Shown here: positions 24,925 to 32,445 of the stretch, piece after piece
Layout of the letters: every line of letters begins with the position of its first letter
How positions within the stretch are numbered: the first letter of the stretch is position 1
Notes under the pieces: model-generated
Databases searched by the model: none
Told to the model about the DNA's origin: nothing
Seen by the model: the letters and a program-made list of their open reading frames with translations, nothing else
Translations under genes and position numbers: made by a program
Source: an uncultured Eubacteriales bacterium
GTDB taxonomy: Bacteria > Bacillota > Clostridia > Christensenellales > Aristaeellaceae
Assembly: GCA_902795275.1 (NCBI GenBank)
Contig: CADBKQ010000015.1
Coordinates: 59,973-123,972 of the forward strand
Direction of reading: 5' to 3'
Length of the DNA stretch: 64,000 nucleotides

Positions 24925-25148
24925 AAATAGGGATTAGTCATTGGGATGTTTCCTGCTTGTCATCCCGAGCGAAGGTGAGCGGGACGCGAACCGTAGTCGA
25001 GGGACCTGAGCGTAAAACATTCACTCAGACAACAGGATACCTAACTCCCAGGTCCCTCGACTTCGTGTCGCCTCTGGCTCCACTCCGCTCGGGATGACAA
25101 ATAGGGGGTAAATCCTCTATTTCTGATGCCTGATGATTATTGTCTAAT
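24925..25148. repeat. Composite repeat between rseP and dxr (long TCATCCCGAGCG hairpin inside heptad remnants)
   Basis: The core is a long imperfect hairpin. The outer arms are TTGTCATCCCGAGCG (24958-24972) and CGCTCGGGATGACAA (25086-25100). The inner arms are GTCGAGGGACCTGAG (24997-25010) and CTCCCAGGTCCCTCGAC (25045-25061). The loop contains GGATACC. A second copy is at 31227-31367. Heptad remnants flank it: AATAGGGATTAG near 24930-24938 and ATAGGCATTAGACAATAA on the dxr strand at its stop codon. The element therefore separates dxr from rseP and ends dxr. Confidence 0.8.
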
Positions 25149-26285
25149 GCCTATCTCATTTCTTGCCGCTTCCCTTGCCAGGGCGTCGGCGCGGTCGATG
25201 TCGTCCAGGTTGCGGGCGGGAAGGCAGGCGTGCTTCTCCAGCGCGTCGGCGACGATCTCGGAGATGCGGCCGAAGGGAATCCTGCCCGCCAGGAAAGCAT
25301 AGCACGCCTCCTCGTTGGCGGCGTTGAGCACGCAGCAAGCCGCGCCGCCCTGCCGCAGCGCCTCGTAGGCCATACGGATGGCGGGAAACTTCTCCGGGTC
25401 GGGCCGCTCAAAGGTCAGCGTGCCCACCTGGAACAAGTCCAATTCCTTCCCGCCGGTGGGCAGGCGCTCGGGATAGCTCATGGCGTAGAGGATGGGCACC
25501 TTCATGTCCGGCGCGCCTAACTGCGCGATCACCGCGCCGTCGGCAAATTTCACCGCCGAATGCACGATGCTCTGCGGGTGCACCACCACCTGAATCTGCT
25601 CGGGCCGGGCGTCGAACAGCCATCGGGCCTCGATGATTTCCAGCGCCTTGTTGAACATGGAGGCGGAGTCAATGGTGATTTTCGCGCCCATGTTCCAAGT
25701 GGGATGGCCCAGGGCCTGCTCCACCGTGGCGGTTTGAATGCGTTCCTTGTCCCAGGTGCGGAAAGGCCCGCCGGAAGCGGTCAGCAAAATCTGCTCGTAT
25801 TTGTTCGGCCCGGCCCCTTGCAGGCACTGGAAAATGGCGCTGTGCTCGCTGTCCACGGGCAGCAGCGTGCCGGGCGGGCAGGCGTTCATCACCATTTCGC
25901 CCCCGGCCACCAGCGTTTCCTTATTGGCCAGCAGCACCCGCTTGCCCGCCTGCCGCGCGGCCATGACGGCTTTCAGGCCCACCATGCCCACCACGGACGC
26001 CAGCACGTCCTGGCCCTCCGCCTCCCGCGCCACTTCCTCCAGGGCCTTGGGGCCGAAGCGGAACGCACAGAAGGACAGGTCATCCGGGATGGCAACCGGC
26101 GCATCCACTCCCGTCAGCGCCGCCAGCCTTGGCCGCAGCGCCCGAACCTGCTCAAACAAAAGCGCCGCGTTTTTGTGGGCGGTCAGGGCCGTCACAAAAA
26201 AGCGGTCGGGATGGAGCTGGATCACTTCGATGGCCTGCTTGCCGATGGAGCCGGTACTGCCCAGGATGGCGATGCCGCGCTGCAT
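25137..26285 (-). CDS. dxr: 1-deoxy-D-xylulose 5-phosphate reductoisomerase
   Basis: 382 residues. It converts DXP to MEP with NADPH, the first committed MEP-pathway step. Seen: IAILGSTGSIGKQAIEVIQLHPDRF (nucleotide-binding site), LANKETLVAGGEMVM, LPVDSEHSAIFQCLQG, LTASGGPFRTWDKE, HPTWNMGAKITIDSASMFNKALEIIEARWLF, VVHPQSIVHSAVKFADGA, and the C-terminal helical domain. The final residues (IGIRQ) and the stop are encoded by a degenerate heptad stretch. With ispG and uppS it supplies and uses isoprenoid precursors for undecaprenyl phosphate. Confidence 0.97.
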   Translation of the reverse strand: MQRGIAILGSTGSIGKQAIEVIQLHPDRFFVTALTAHKNAALLFEQVRALRPRLAALTGVDAPVAIPDDLSFCAFRFGPKALEEVAREAEGQDVLASVVGMVGLKAVMAARQAGKRVLLANKETLVAGGEMVMNACPPGTLLPVDSEHSAIFQCLQGAGPNKYEQILLTASGGPFRTWDKERIQTATVEQALGHPTWNMGAKITIDSASMFNKALEIIEARWLFDARPEQIQVVVHPQSIVHSAVKFADGAVIAQLGAPDMKVPILYAMSYPERLPTGGKELDLFQVGTLTFERPDPEKFPAIRMAYEALRQGGAACCVLNAANEEACYAFLAGRIPFGRISEIVADALEKHACLPARNLDDIDRADALAREAARNEIGIRQ

Positions 26286-26335
26286 ACTTGATTACCTCGC
26301 TTCTTAGAAATATGATGGACGGGAACGCGGAGAAA

Positions 26336-26458
26336 GAGACGAGTGTCCAAAGCACAGAGTTCAGAGTACAGATTGATATAGTCAGCCGCAATTGAAAGCT
26401 GTCATTTGACAAGCAAAATCATCTGAACTCTGTACTCTGAACTCTGCACTCTCGCCTC
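26336..26458. repeat. CAGAGTTCAGAGTA-type inverted word repeat between dxr and cdsA
   Basis: The left arm, GCACAGAGTTCAGAGTACAGAT (about 26352-26373), is matched by an inverted right arm of CTGAACTCTGTACTCTGAACTCTG (about 26423-26450), with a ~50-bp core. On the cdsA strand the element begins directly at the TGA stop. The same words occur at 31139-31170, 31430-31455 and 32508-32530 joined to heptad arrays. Confidence 0.8.
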
Positions 26459-27277
26459 TCAAACCGCAAACGCTCCCGCGCACAGATTGAAATACACATA
26501 CATGATCACCGTGGACCAGTATACACTGTCCAGCCGGTCCATCATGCCGCCGTGGCCGGGGAAGATGTTGCTGAAATCCTTGACGCCGCAGTGACGCTTG
26601 ATGAGGGAAGCGAACAAATCGCCCATCTGCCCGGCGACGCCGCCCAGCAGCCCCAGGATGGGGAAATGCCAGAAGGGCGGAATGGGCTTATACAGCGAAA
26701 ACGCCGCGGCCGTCAGCATGGCCCAGACGATGCTGCCGATCAGACCGGCTACCGCGCCCTCCACCGATTTGTTGGGGCTGACCGCGGGGCACAGCTTGCG
26801 CTTGCCGAAGCGGCTGCCGATAAAGTAGGCCAGCGTATCGCCGAACAGCGGCACGCCAAAGGCCAGCACCATCAGCAGGTTTTGGTTGTACTGCCCCGGC
26901 GCTTTTTGCAGACCCAGCATGCACAGCCCCGGCAGCAGCACCGAGATCAAAGGCAGGGCGGAGATTTCAATGTCTTCCAGCTTCGGGTCTTCCCGGAAGA
27001 TGACCACCATGGCGATGAGCATGAACGCTCCGCCGATCAGCGGCATCAGCAGCGACACGCTGCCCACAAAATGGAACAGCGGAATGGACAAAACCACGCA
27101 CAGCCAGCAGGGCCACTGTACCGGGCGGTGCCCGGCCTGGGCCGTGGCCCGGATCATTTCATACATGGACATGCAGATGGTGACCATATACGGGACGGAA
27201 AACCAAAGCCCACCCCCCCACAGGGCCAGCACAAGGATTCCCACCAAAGCAACGCCGGTGATAATACGCTGGGTCAT
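26459..27277 (-). CDS. cdsA: Phosphatidate cytidylyltransferase
   Basis: 272 residues, a polytopic membrane enzyme making CDP-diacylglycerol from phosphatidate and CTP. It has about seven to eight hydrophobic segments and the C-terminal signature ASLIKRHCGVKDFSNIFPGHGGMMDRLDSVYWS, which fits the CdsA pattern (S-KR-KD-PGHGG-DRxD). Its start overlaps the uppS stop by four bases. Confidence 0.95.
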   Translation of the reverse strand: MTQRIITGVALVGILVLALWGGGLWFSVPYMVTICMSMYEMIRATAQAGHRPVQWPCWLCVVLSIPLFHFVGSVSLLMPLIGGAFMLIAMVVIFREDPKLEDIEISALPLISVLLPGLCMLGLQKAPGQYNQNLLMVLAFGVPLFGDTLAYFIGSRFGKRKLCPAVSPNKSVEGAVAGLIGSIVWAMLTAAAFSLYKPIPPFWHFPILGLLGGVAGQMGDLFASLIKRHCGVKDFSNIFPGHGGMMDRLDSVYWSTVIMYVYFNLCAGAFAV

Positions 27278-27987
27278 GAATTGCGTCCTCCAAAGCGCCG
27301 GTCACGATGCCGGAACGCGTCCAGCGCCTCGTGATAGGCGGCCAAGTCAAAATCGGGCCAGAGCACCGCGGGGAATTCAAACTCCGCGTAGGCGCACTGG
27401 TACAGCAGGAAATTGCTCAGGCGCATTTCCCCGCTGGTGCGGATGAGCAGGTCCACGTCGGGCTGGCCGGCGGTATACAGTTCGTCCGCCAGGGTGGATT
27501 CGGTGATGTCCCCGGGCCGGATCTCGCCCTTCGCGGCCTTTTCCGCCAGGCGCTGCGCCGCGCGCACCAGCTCCGCCCGGCCGCCGTAGTTGATGGCGAT
27601 GTTCAGGTTCAATCCGGTGTTGGTTTTCGTGCGCTCCTCGGCGTTGATCAGGGCGGCCCGCTGCTTGTCGGGCATGCCGTCCTTGTCGCCCAGGATGCGG
27701 ATGCGCACGTTCTTTTCGTCCAGCTCGTCGATCTCGGAGGTAAAGTATTCCAGCAGCAGCCCCATCAGCGCCGCCACTTCCTCGGGCGAGCGCCGCCAGT
27801 TTTCCGTGGAAAAGGCGTAGAGGGAGAGGGACTCGATGCCGATGTCGCTGCTTTCCCGGATGATGGCGCGCAGGGTTTCCACGCCCTTGCGGTGCCCCAG
27901 GGCCACCTGGAGCTTGTGCCGCTTGGCCCAGCGGCCGTTGCCGTCCATGATGATGGCGACATGACGGGGAAGGGGACGTTCGCTCAT
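27274..27987 (-). CDS. uppS: Undecaprenyl diphosphate synthase (cis-prenyltransferase)
   Basis: 237 residues. It condenses IPP units onto farnesyl diphosphate to make the lipid carrier for cell-wall synthesis. Seen: HVAIIMDGNGRWAKRHKLQVALGHRKG (catalytic Asp in MDGNGRW), LSLYAFSTENWRRSPEEV, NIAINYGGRAELVRAA, and DLLIRTSGEMRLSNFLLYQCAYAEFEF. A 256-base gap of repeats lies upstream, before the small gene that follows frr. Confidence 0.97.
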   Translation of the reverse strand: MSERPLPRHVAIIMDGNGRWAKRHKLQVALGHRKGVETLRAIIRESSDIGIESLSLYAFSTENWRRSPEEVAALMGLLLEYFTSEIDELDEKNVRIRILGDKDGMPDKQRAALINAEERTKTNTGLNLNIAINYGGRAELVRAAQRLAEKAAKGEIRPGDITESTLADELYTAGQPDVDLLIRTSGEMRLSNFLLYQCAYAEFEFPAVLWPDFDLAAYHEALDAFRHRDRRFGGRNS

Positions 27988-28001
27988 GGCTTTTCTCCTT
28001 C

Positions 28002-28262
28002 GGGATGAGGGAATAGGGATGAGGGATTAGGGATTAGGGAATAGGGATTAGGGAATAGGGATTAGGGATGAGGGATTAGGCAATAGGCAATAGGAACCGG
28101 CCAAAAGCAATGTCATCCCTTCGACTTCGCTCAGGGCAGGCTCTGAGCGGAGCGAAGCGGAGTCGTTCGCTCGCGCCCGCCTTGGCGGGTAGGACCTTCC
28201 CCTCAAGGGGAAGTCTTTGGGGGAACAGGCGCTTCGCCCCCCCTCAAGGGGAAGGCTTTTGG
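28002..28262. repeat. Composite repeat between uppS and the small frr-linked gene
   Basis: A G-rich heptad arm (28002-28096; GGGATGA/GGGAATA/GGGATTA/GGCAATA) is followed by a block starting CCAAAAGCAATGTCATCCCTTC at 28101, which folds as CTTCGACTTCGCTC against GAGCGAAGCGGAGTCG (to 28166). Then come two palindromic blocks of CCTTCCCCTCAAGGGGAAG type (28195-28262). The 28101 block and the CCTTCCCC block recur at 32558-32626 and 32800-32825. The right end overlaps the last codons of the gene at 28244-28465. Confidence 0.8.
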
Positions 28263-28465
28263 GGTGTCCCATGACCCAGCATGTTGATAAACCGCGCGAC
28301 GATCCATTCATTGTCCCGCACGCCAATGACGCGCAGCGTGCCGTCCTGCCGGAGCTGGCCGGTGCGGACGGGGGCGGCGGTGACGGTGATCTTTGGGCGG
28401 GGCGCGTCCTTCGGGAGGGAAGAAAGGGCCGCCTCAACGGTACGGCCCAATACATCGCAGGTCAA
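28244..28465 (-). CDS. Small conserved hypothetical protein downstream of frr
   Basis: 73 residues, starting with a four-base overlap (ATGA) on the frr stop, so it is translationally coupled. Layout: MTCDVLGRTVEAALSSLPKD, then PKITVTAAPVRTGQ, then DGTLRVIGVRDNEWIVARF. Small proteins of this plan (VxGxxxxEA...G-LRVxRxR...L-V--F) are commonly found between frr and uppS in Clostridia as far as I recall; the function is unknown. The last ~8 residues (GTPQKPSP) and the stop come from the CCTTCCCC palindromic repeat, so the native C-terminus was replaced. Confidence 0.7.
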   Translation of the reverse strand: MTCDVLGRTVEAALSSLPKDAPRPKITVTAAPVRTGQLRQDGTLRVIGVRDNEWIVARFINMLGHGTPQKPSP

Positions 28466-29019
28466 ACTTCCATGATCTCCTTTTCTTTCTCGGCGGCGAC
28501 CTTATCCACTTCCTTGATCTGGGCGTCGGTCAGCTTTTGCAGCTCGTCCTCGGCCTTGCGCTGGTCGTCCTCGGTGATCTTGGAATCCTTCTTGAGCTTC
28601 TTGATCTGCTCCATGGCGTCGCGGCGGGTGTTGCGCATGGCGACCTTGGCTTCCTCCGCGCCCTTGCGCACCACCTTGGTCAGCTCCTTGCGGCGCTCCT
28701 CGTTCAGCTCCGGCACCACCAGGCGAATCACCTTGCCGTCGTTGGAGGGGTTCATGCCCAGGTCGCTCTTCTGGATGGCCTTTTCAACGAGGGGAATGGC
28801 CTTGGGGTCCCACAGCGAGATGGTCAGCAGCCGCGGTTCGGGGCTGTTGATGTTGCCCATCTGCTTGAGGGGTGTGGCGGTGCCGTAATAGTCCACCACG
28901 ATGCGGTCCAGGATCTGCGGGTTCGCCCGGCCCGCGCGCAGGGACAGCATATCGCGCTGATAGAAATCCTTGGTTTTGATCATCTTTTCCTTGGCGTTGT
29001 CAATTACCGCATGGTACAT
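28462..29019 (-). CDS. frr: Ribosome recycling factor
   Basis: 185 residues, exactly the family length when started at 29019 (MYHAVIDNAKEKMIKTKDFYQRDMLSLRAGRANPQILDRIVVDYYG), which has AGGAGGCAGAACC upstream. With EF-G it splits post-termination ribosomes. Further family segments: NINSPEPRLLTISLWDPKAIPLVEKAIQKSDLGMNPSNDGKVIRLVVPELNEERRKEL and a C-terminal helix. The usual upstream neighbour pyrH is absent; a heptad element and a ribF-like gene lie there instead. Confidence 0.98.
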   Translation of the reverse strand: MYHAVIDNAKEKMIKTKDFYQRDMLSLRAGRANPQILDRIVVDYYGTATPLKQMGNINSPEPRLLTISLWDPKAIPLVEKAIQKSDLGMNPSNDGKVIRLVVPELNEERRKELTKVVRKGAEEAKVAMRNTRRDAMEQIKKLKKDSKITEDDQRKAEDELQKLTDAQIKEVDKVAAEKEKEIMEV

Positions 29020-29059
29020 GGTTCTGCCTCCTGTCATAACGAAATAAATGGTTGGTTCT

Positions 29060-29088
29060 ATTTTACTCTGTTTTTGGAATTTAGGCAA
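29060..29088 (-). promoter_or_regulatory. Promoter of the frr-to-polC cluster
   Basis: On the minus strand, TTGCCT (29083-29088) and TAAAAT (29060-29065) are 17 bases apart, 41 bases upstream of the frr start. Confidence 0.6.
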
Positions 29089-29100
29089 GAGGTTTTGTTG

Positions 29101-29231
29101 AGGGATGAGGGATTAGGGATTAGGGATTAGCTCTACATGCAGTCGAATTGTTCTCCACTGTAAACATGTAAAAAACCGTTGTATGCAAAACACTATTTCC
29201 TAATCCCTATTCCCTAATCCCTAATCCCTAA
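29101..29231. repeat. Heptad-array hairpin element at the 3' end of the ribF-like gene
   Basis: G-rich arm 29101-29131, ~66-bp unique core, C-rich arm 29198-29231. On the minus strand the element starts inside the ribF-like gene: its last codons ATT AGG GAT TAG are array units. It separates that gene from frr. Confidence 0.9.
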
Positions 29232-29751
29232 TTCTCCTCCCCAGCATTCTCTCCGCTAATTCCGTATTTCCTTCTTGCAGCGCTTTGCGGATGGCGGTGC
29301 TGGACACCCTTTGCCCGTCGGGCAGGGACACCTGGGGCACGACGGTGAGGCCGATGCCCGCCTCATCGCAGAGGGCTTGCAGTTCGTTGACGCCCCAGGC
29401 GCCTTTGTAGCCGAAGCGGTGATCGTCGCCGCAGACCACGTGGCGGGCGTTCAACTGGCCCAATACCACATCGCGGAAAAAAGCATCCCCCCGCATGTGG
29501 CGCATTTCGTCGTTAAATACGCTCACGGATACCTTGTCCGCGCCGTAGCGTTTCAGCAGCGCTTCCCGCTCCTCCAGCGTGGTCAGTTCAAATTCCTTTT
29601 GCCCCGGCGCGCGGTCGAAGGTGTGGACGCAGACCGGCAGATGAAGGCGCTCTCCTTCCGCCCGGGCCGCCCGCAGCAGCGCCTGGTGGGCCAGGTGTAC
29701 GCCGTCAAAAAAGCCCAGGCATACCACGCACGGGGCGTGCTTTTCTTCCAT
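29221..29751 (-). CDS. FAD synthase-like adenylyltransferase, RibF N-terminal domain only
   Basis: 176 residues from MEEKHAP (29751, AAAGGAG upstream). It matches the FMN adenylyltransferase domain of bifunctional RibF: VVCLGFFDGVHLAHQALLRAA, FDRAPGQKEFELTTLEEREALLKRYGADKV, FFRDVVLGQLNARHVVCGDDHRFGYKGAWGVNELQ, and VSSTAIRKALQEGNTELAERMLGR. Full RibF continues from this LGRxY point into the riboflavin kinase domain. Here the frame ends five residues later in a heptad array that supplies the stop. It is either a naturally short adenylyltransferase or a RibF truncated by the element. No kinase domain remains nearby. Confidence 0.85.
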   Translation of the reverse strand: MEEKHAPCVVCLGFFDGVHLAHQALLRAARAEGERLHLPVCVHTFDRAPGQKEFELTTLEEREALLKRYGADKVSVSVFNDEMRHMRGDAFFRDVVLGQLNARHVVCGDDHRFGYKGAWGVNELQALCDEAGIGLTVVPQVSLPDGQRVSSTAIRKALQEGNTELAERMLGRRIRD

Positions 29752-29845
29752 TCGGGCGTATCTCCTTTGATTGAATGCTGACGCGCGATTCCATCGCAGC
29801 GGTTCTATTCTATCATATTTAAGGCAGGCGCGCAACCGGGCGCGG

Positions 29846-30061
29846 TCAATAGATCGTTCTGATTTCGTCGACTCCGACCTGCCGCCGGAACTCCTCCAGC
29901 CCCTGGCTGTCCACCATCATCAGGTCGTGGAATTTGCCGGTGGCTTTGTCGATGTAGCCCACGGTCATTTCACCGGTGCAGATGCTGCGGCGCACGGCGG
30001 GCTCCTGGGTCTCGGGATCATAGGAAATGGTACTCACCGGCTTTTTGTGAAACAACGGCAT
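29846..30061 (-). CDS. Small conserved hypothetical protein
   Basis: 71 residues: MPLFHKKPVSTISYDPETQEPAVRRSICTGEMTVGYIDKATGKFHDLMMVDSQ and so on. It starts at 30061 with GGAAAGGAAGAGG upstream. A promoter TTGCCA-17-TATGAT can be read about 30-60 bases upstream on the minus strand. The core (YDPETQxPAVRRSICTGEMTxGxID) is strongly patterned and, from memory, belongs to a family of ~70-residue proteins in Clostridia that databases often mislabel. I assign no function. It is a monocistronic gene, divergent from the glycosidase-like gene at 30208. Confidence 0.8.
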   Translation of the reverse strand: MPLFHKKPVSTISYDPETQEPAVRRSICTGEMTVGYIDKATGKFHDLMMVDSQGLEEFRRQVGVDEIRTIY

Positions 30062-30142
30062 ATTGTCCTCTTCCTTTCCTTTTTTCTCATCATACCACGA
30101 AGATACGGGTCTGGCAAGTCAAGGAATTTACATCAAACCGCA

Positions 30143-30171
30143 TTGTCAGGAAATGTATACCGTGTTATAAT
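30143..30171 (+). promoter_or_regulatory. Promoter of the gene at 30208
   Basis: TTGTCA (30143-30148) and TATAAT (30166-30171), 17-base spacing, 36 bases upstream of the start codon. Confidence 0.8.
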
Positions 30172-30207
30172 GACGGTGAATCAACCCACCGAATGGGAGG
30201 AATTGAA

Positions 30208-31053
30208 ATGAAAAGGATATTGGTTTTGATTCTTTTGCTGTGCCTGCTGCCGCTGGGCGGCCTTTCTGAATATAAGCTGACCAAGCGCGGCGTGATGGCG
30301 AAATACGACTCGGAAACGCTGAAATACACCCTGGAAGAAGTGAAGCTGAACGGCACGGTCTGCTATGTGGCCAAGGTGTGGATGGCCGACCCCGCCCGGC
30401 AGATCAAAAAGGCCATTACCCCCTGGCACGAAAGCCTGGCGAAGGCGGAGGATTTAGCGAAGAAGATCAAGGGCGCGGCGCTGGTCATCAACGGCAGCGG
30501 CTACGTCAGCCCCAGATACCCCGAAATCCCCGACAATTATCCCGGCGCCAGCGCGGATTATTACTACACGCCCCTGGGCTCCCTGACCGTGGTGGACGGC
30601 GAGGTGTACCGCAATCTTCCCGGCGTGCCTTACTACGGCCTGACGCTGGAGGAAGACGGCCTGCACATGTACGTGGGCGCGGACAATGAAGAGGTGCTGG
30701 CCCGCAATCCCATCCAGACCTGGAGCTTTTACGAGGGCTGCCCCATGGCGATGAACGGCAAAAACCTGGTGGACTACACCTGGAAATTCGCCGCCACCCG
30801 CTATATCCGCACCATCATCGCCAGGCTGCCCGAGGAAAACACCTATGTGATCCTCCTGGGCACCTCCAGCCACGGCCTCAACCTGCTGGAAGCCAACGAA
30901 TTTTTGGAGGGCGAATACCATCCCGAATGGGTCTACGACCTGGACGGCGGCCCTTCCTCCGCCCTGTTCAGAAGGCTGCACGGCAAGAAAACCCTCAAGC
31001 TCATCTACGGCGCGGGCCAGAAGATCGTGGACGTGATGGGGTTTGTGGAGTAA
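30208..31053 (+). CDS. Secreted phosphodiester glycosidase-like protein (NAGPA/DUF2233 fold)
   Basis: 281 residues from MKRILVLILLLCLLPLGG (signal peptide; GGGAGGAATTGAA upstream). The NAGPA-type domain shows ALVINGSGYV, LGSLTVVDGEVYRN, and the hallmark VYDLDGGPSSALFRRL near the C-terminus. In mammals this fold removes GlcNAc from phosphodiester-linked mannose. In bacteria related proteins are exported and linked to cell-wall or exopolysaccharide turnover; no substrate can be named. A second protein with the same hallmark is encoded at 47278-48417. It is followed by a large repeat cluster. Confidence 0.8.
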   Translation: MKRILVLILLLCLLPLGGLSEYKLTKRGVMAKYDSETLKYTLEEVKLNGTVCYVAKVWMADPARQIKKAITPWHESLAKAEDLAKKIKGAALVINGSGYVSPRYPEIPDNYPGASADYYYTPLGSLTVVDGEVYRNLPGVPYYGLTLEEDGLHMYVGADNEEVLARNPIQTWSFYEGCPMAMNGKNLVDYTWKFAATRYIRTIIARLPEENTYVILLGTSSHGLNLLEANEFLEGEYHPEWVYDLDGGPSSALFRRLHGKKTLKLIYGAGQKIVDVMGFVE

Positions 31054-31082
31054 GCTTGCATGTGCCTGGTCAGAAGTATTCA

Positions 31083-31480
31083 ATAAAAGGGCACTTTAAG
31101 TCTGGAAAAAGGCATTAGGCAATAGGCAGTAGGCATTAGGAGAACGAGAGTACAGAGTACAGAGTGCAATTTGTTTTGATAACAATCATCAGCTTGAACA
31201 AGTAGCTTTTTCTGTGAACGATATTCTGTCATCCCGACTGGAGCGGAACGAGAGTGGAGCGGAATGGAGGGACCTGAAAGAAGCATAAATACCCAAGCAA
31301 TAGGATACCCAGCTCTCAGGTCCCTCGACTACGGCTCGCCTCTTGCTCGCCTTCGCTCGGGATGACAATGCTAATTGAGTGAAATAATATTTGTTGGTCA
31401 AATTCAAAGCGTACTGCATATCAATCTGAACTCTGTACTCTGTACTCTGAACTCTTTTATAGCGTTATAGTGTCCTTTTA
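31083..31480. repeat. Large composite nested repeat, 31.1-31.5 kb
   Basis: From outside in: TAAAAGGGCACTT (about 31085) against AGTGTCCTTTTAA (about 31468-31480); a heptad arm GGCATTA/GGCAATA/GGCAGTA (31111-31140); AGAACGAGAGTACAGAGTACAGAG (31140-31166) against GAACTCTGTACTCTGTACTCTG (31428-31452); and in the centre the long TGTCATCCCGA...TCGGGATGACA hairpin (31227-31367), whose loop and inner arms match those at 24958-25100. There is no gene inside. Three repeat families nested in one inverted structure suggest stepwise insertion. Confidence 0.8.
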
Positions 31481-31519
31481 ATGACCACAGCAAAACAGCT
31501 ACTTTTTCTTCCCCATGGA

Positions 31520-31548
31520 TTGACAAAAACGGCATAATATGATATTAT
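31520..31548 (+). promoter_or_regulatory. Promoter of the amino-acid ABC transporter binding protein
   Basis: TTGACA (31520-31525) and TATTAT (31543-31548), 17-base spacing. The RBS AAGAGGAGAG precedes the ATG at 31597. Confidence 0.8.
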
Positions 31549-31596
31549 GCTATCGGTTCACTACGGTAAAGCGATGAAGAAAAGAGGAGAGCTGTT

Positions 31597-32376
31597 ATGA
31601 AGAAACTGATGAAGGTATTGGCGCTGATGATGGCGGTCATGATGCTGCTGGGCAGCGTGGCGTTTGCGGAAACCGACCTGGAATACGTGAAGGCCAAGGG
31701 CAAGCTGGTGGTCGGCATCACGGATTTCGCGCCCATGGACTACAAGGACGAATCCGGCGAGTGGGTCGGCTTTGACGCGGATGTGGCGAAGGCCTTCGCC
31801 GCCTCCCTGGGCGTGGAAGTGGAGTTCATCGAGATCGAATGGGACAACAAAATCCTGGAGCTGGACAGCAAGGCCATTGACTGCGTGTGGAACGGCATGA
31901 CCCTGACCGACGAAGTGAAGAGCGCCATGGAAACCTCCGCCGCCTACTGCAACAACGCCCAGGTGGTGGTGCTGGCCGCGGACAAGGCCGCGGACTTCGC
32001 CGACGTGGCGTCCCTCGCCGGGCTGAACTTCGCCGTGGAAGCGGGCAGCGCGGGCGAAGCGGAAATCGACGCCCTGGGCTATAACAAAGTGGCCGTCACC
32101 TCCCAGGCCGCGGCGCTGATGGAAGTGGCCGGCGGCACCGCCGACGCCGCCGTGATCGACGCGCTCATGGCCGCCGCCATGGTGGGCGAAGGCACCAACT
32201 ACGCGAACCTCACCTACACCCTGGCCCTGAACAGCGAGGAATACGGCGTGGGCTTCCGCAAGGGCAGCGACCTGGCCGCCGCGCTGAACGACTACTTCAA
32301 GGCCGCTTACGCCGACGGCAGCCTCATCGCCGTTGCCGAGGCCTATGGCGTCCAGGCCGCGCTGATCGCGCAGTAA
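31597..32376 (+). CDS. Amino-acid ABC transporter substrate-binding protein
   Basis: 259 residues, SBP_bac_3 family (polar amino acids or cystine). The signal peptide MKKLMKVLALMMAVMMLLGSVAFA ends at a type I site, without a lipobox Cys. The mature protein begins LEYVKAKGKLVVGITDFAPMDYKDESGEWVGFDADVAKAFAASLGVEVEFIEIEWDNKILEL, with further family elements DCVWNGMTLTDEVK, LNFAVEAGSAGEAE and YGVGFRKGSDLAAALND. The matching permease and ATPase genes lie downstream but are separated by a terminator and 550 bases of repeats. Confidence 0.93.
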   Translation: MKKLMKVLALMMAVMMLLGSVAFAETDLEYVKAKGKLVVGITDFAPMDYKDESGEWVGFDADVAKAFAASLGVEVEFIEIEWDNKILELDSKAIDCVWNGMTLTDEVKSAMETSAAYCNNAQVVVLAADKAADFADVASLAGLNFAVEAGSAGEAEIDALGYNKVAVTSQAAALMEVAGGTADAAVIDALMAAAMVGEGTNYANLTYTLALNSEEYGVGFRKGSDLAAALNDYFKAAYADGSLIAVAEAYGVQAALIAQ

Positions 32377-32397
32377 GATATTCCAACCGAACACCCC

Positions 32398-32440
32398 GCA
32401 GCCGGGCCGTCTGTTTTGCGCGGCCCGGCTGTGATGCTTT
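32398..32440 (+). terminator. Rho-independent terminator after the binding-protein gene
   Basis: An 11-bp stem, CAGCCGGGCCG (32399-32409) / CGGCCCGGCTG (32421-32431), followed by TGATGCTTTT. It may be a partial terminator that sets binding protein above the other subunits. Confidence 0.8.
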
Positions 32441-32445
32441 TCGGA

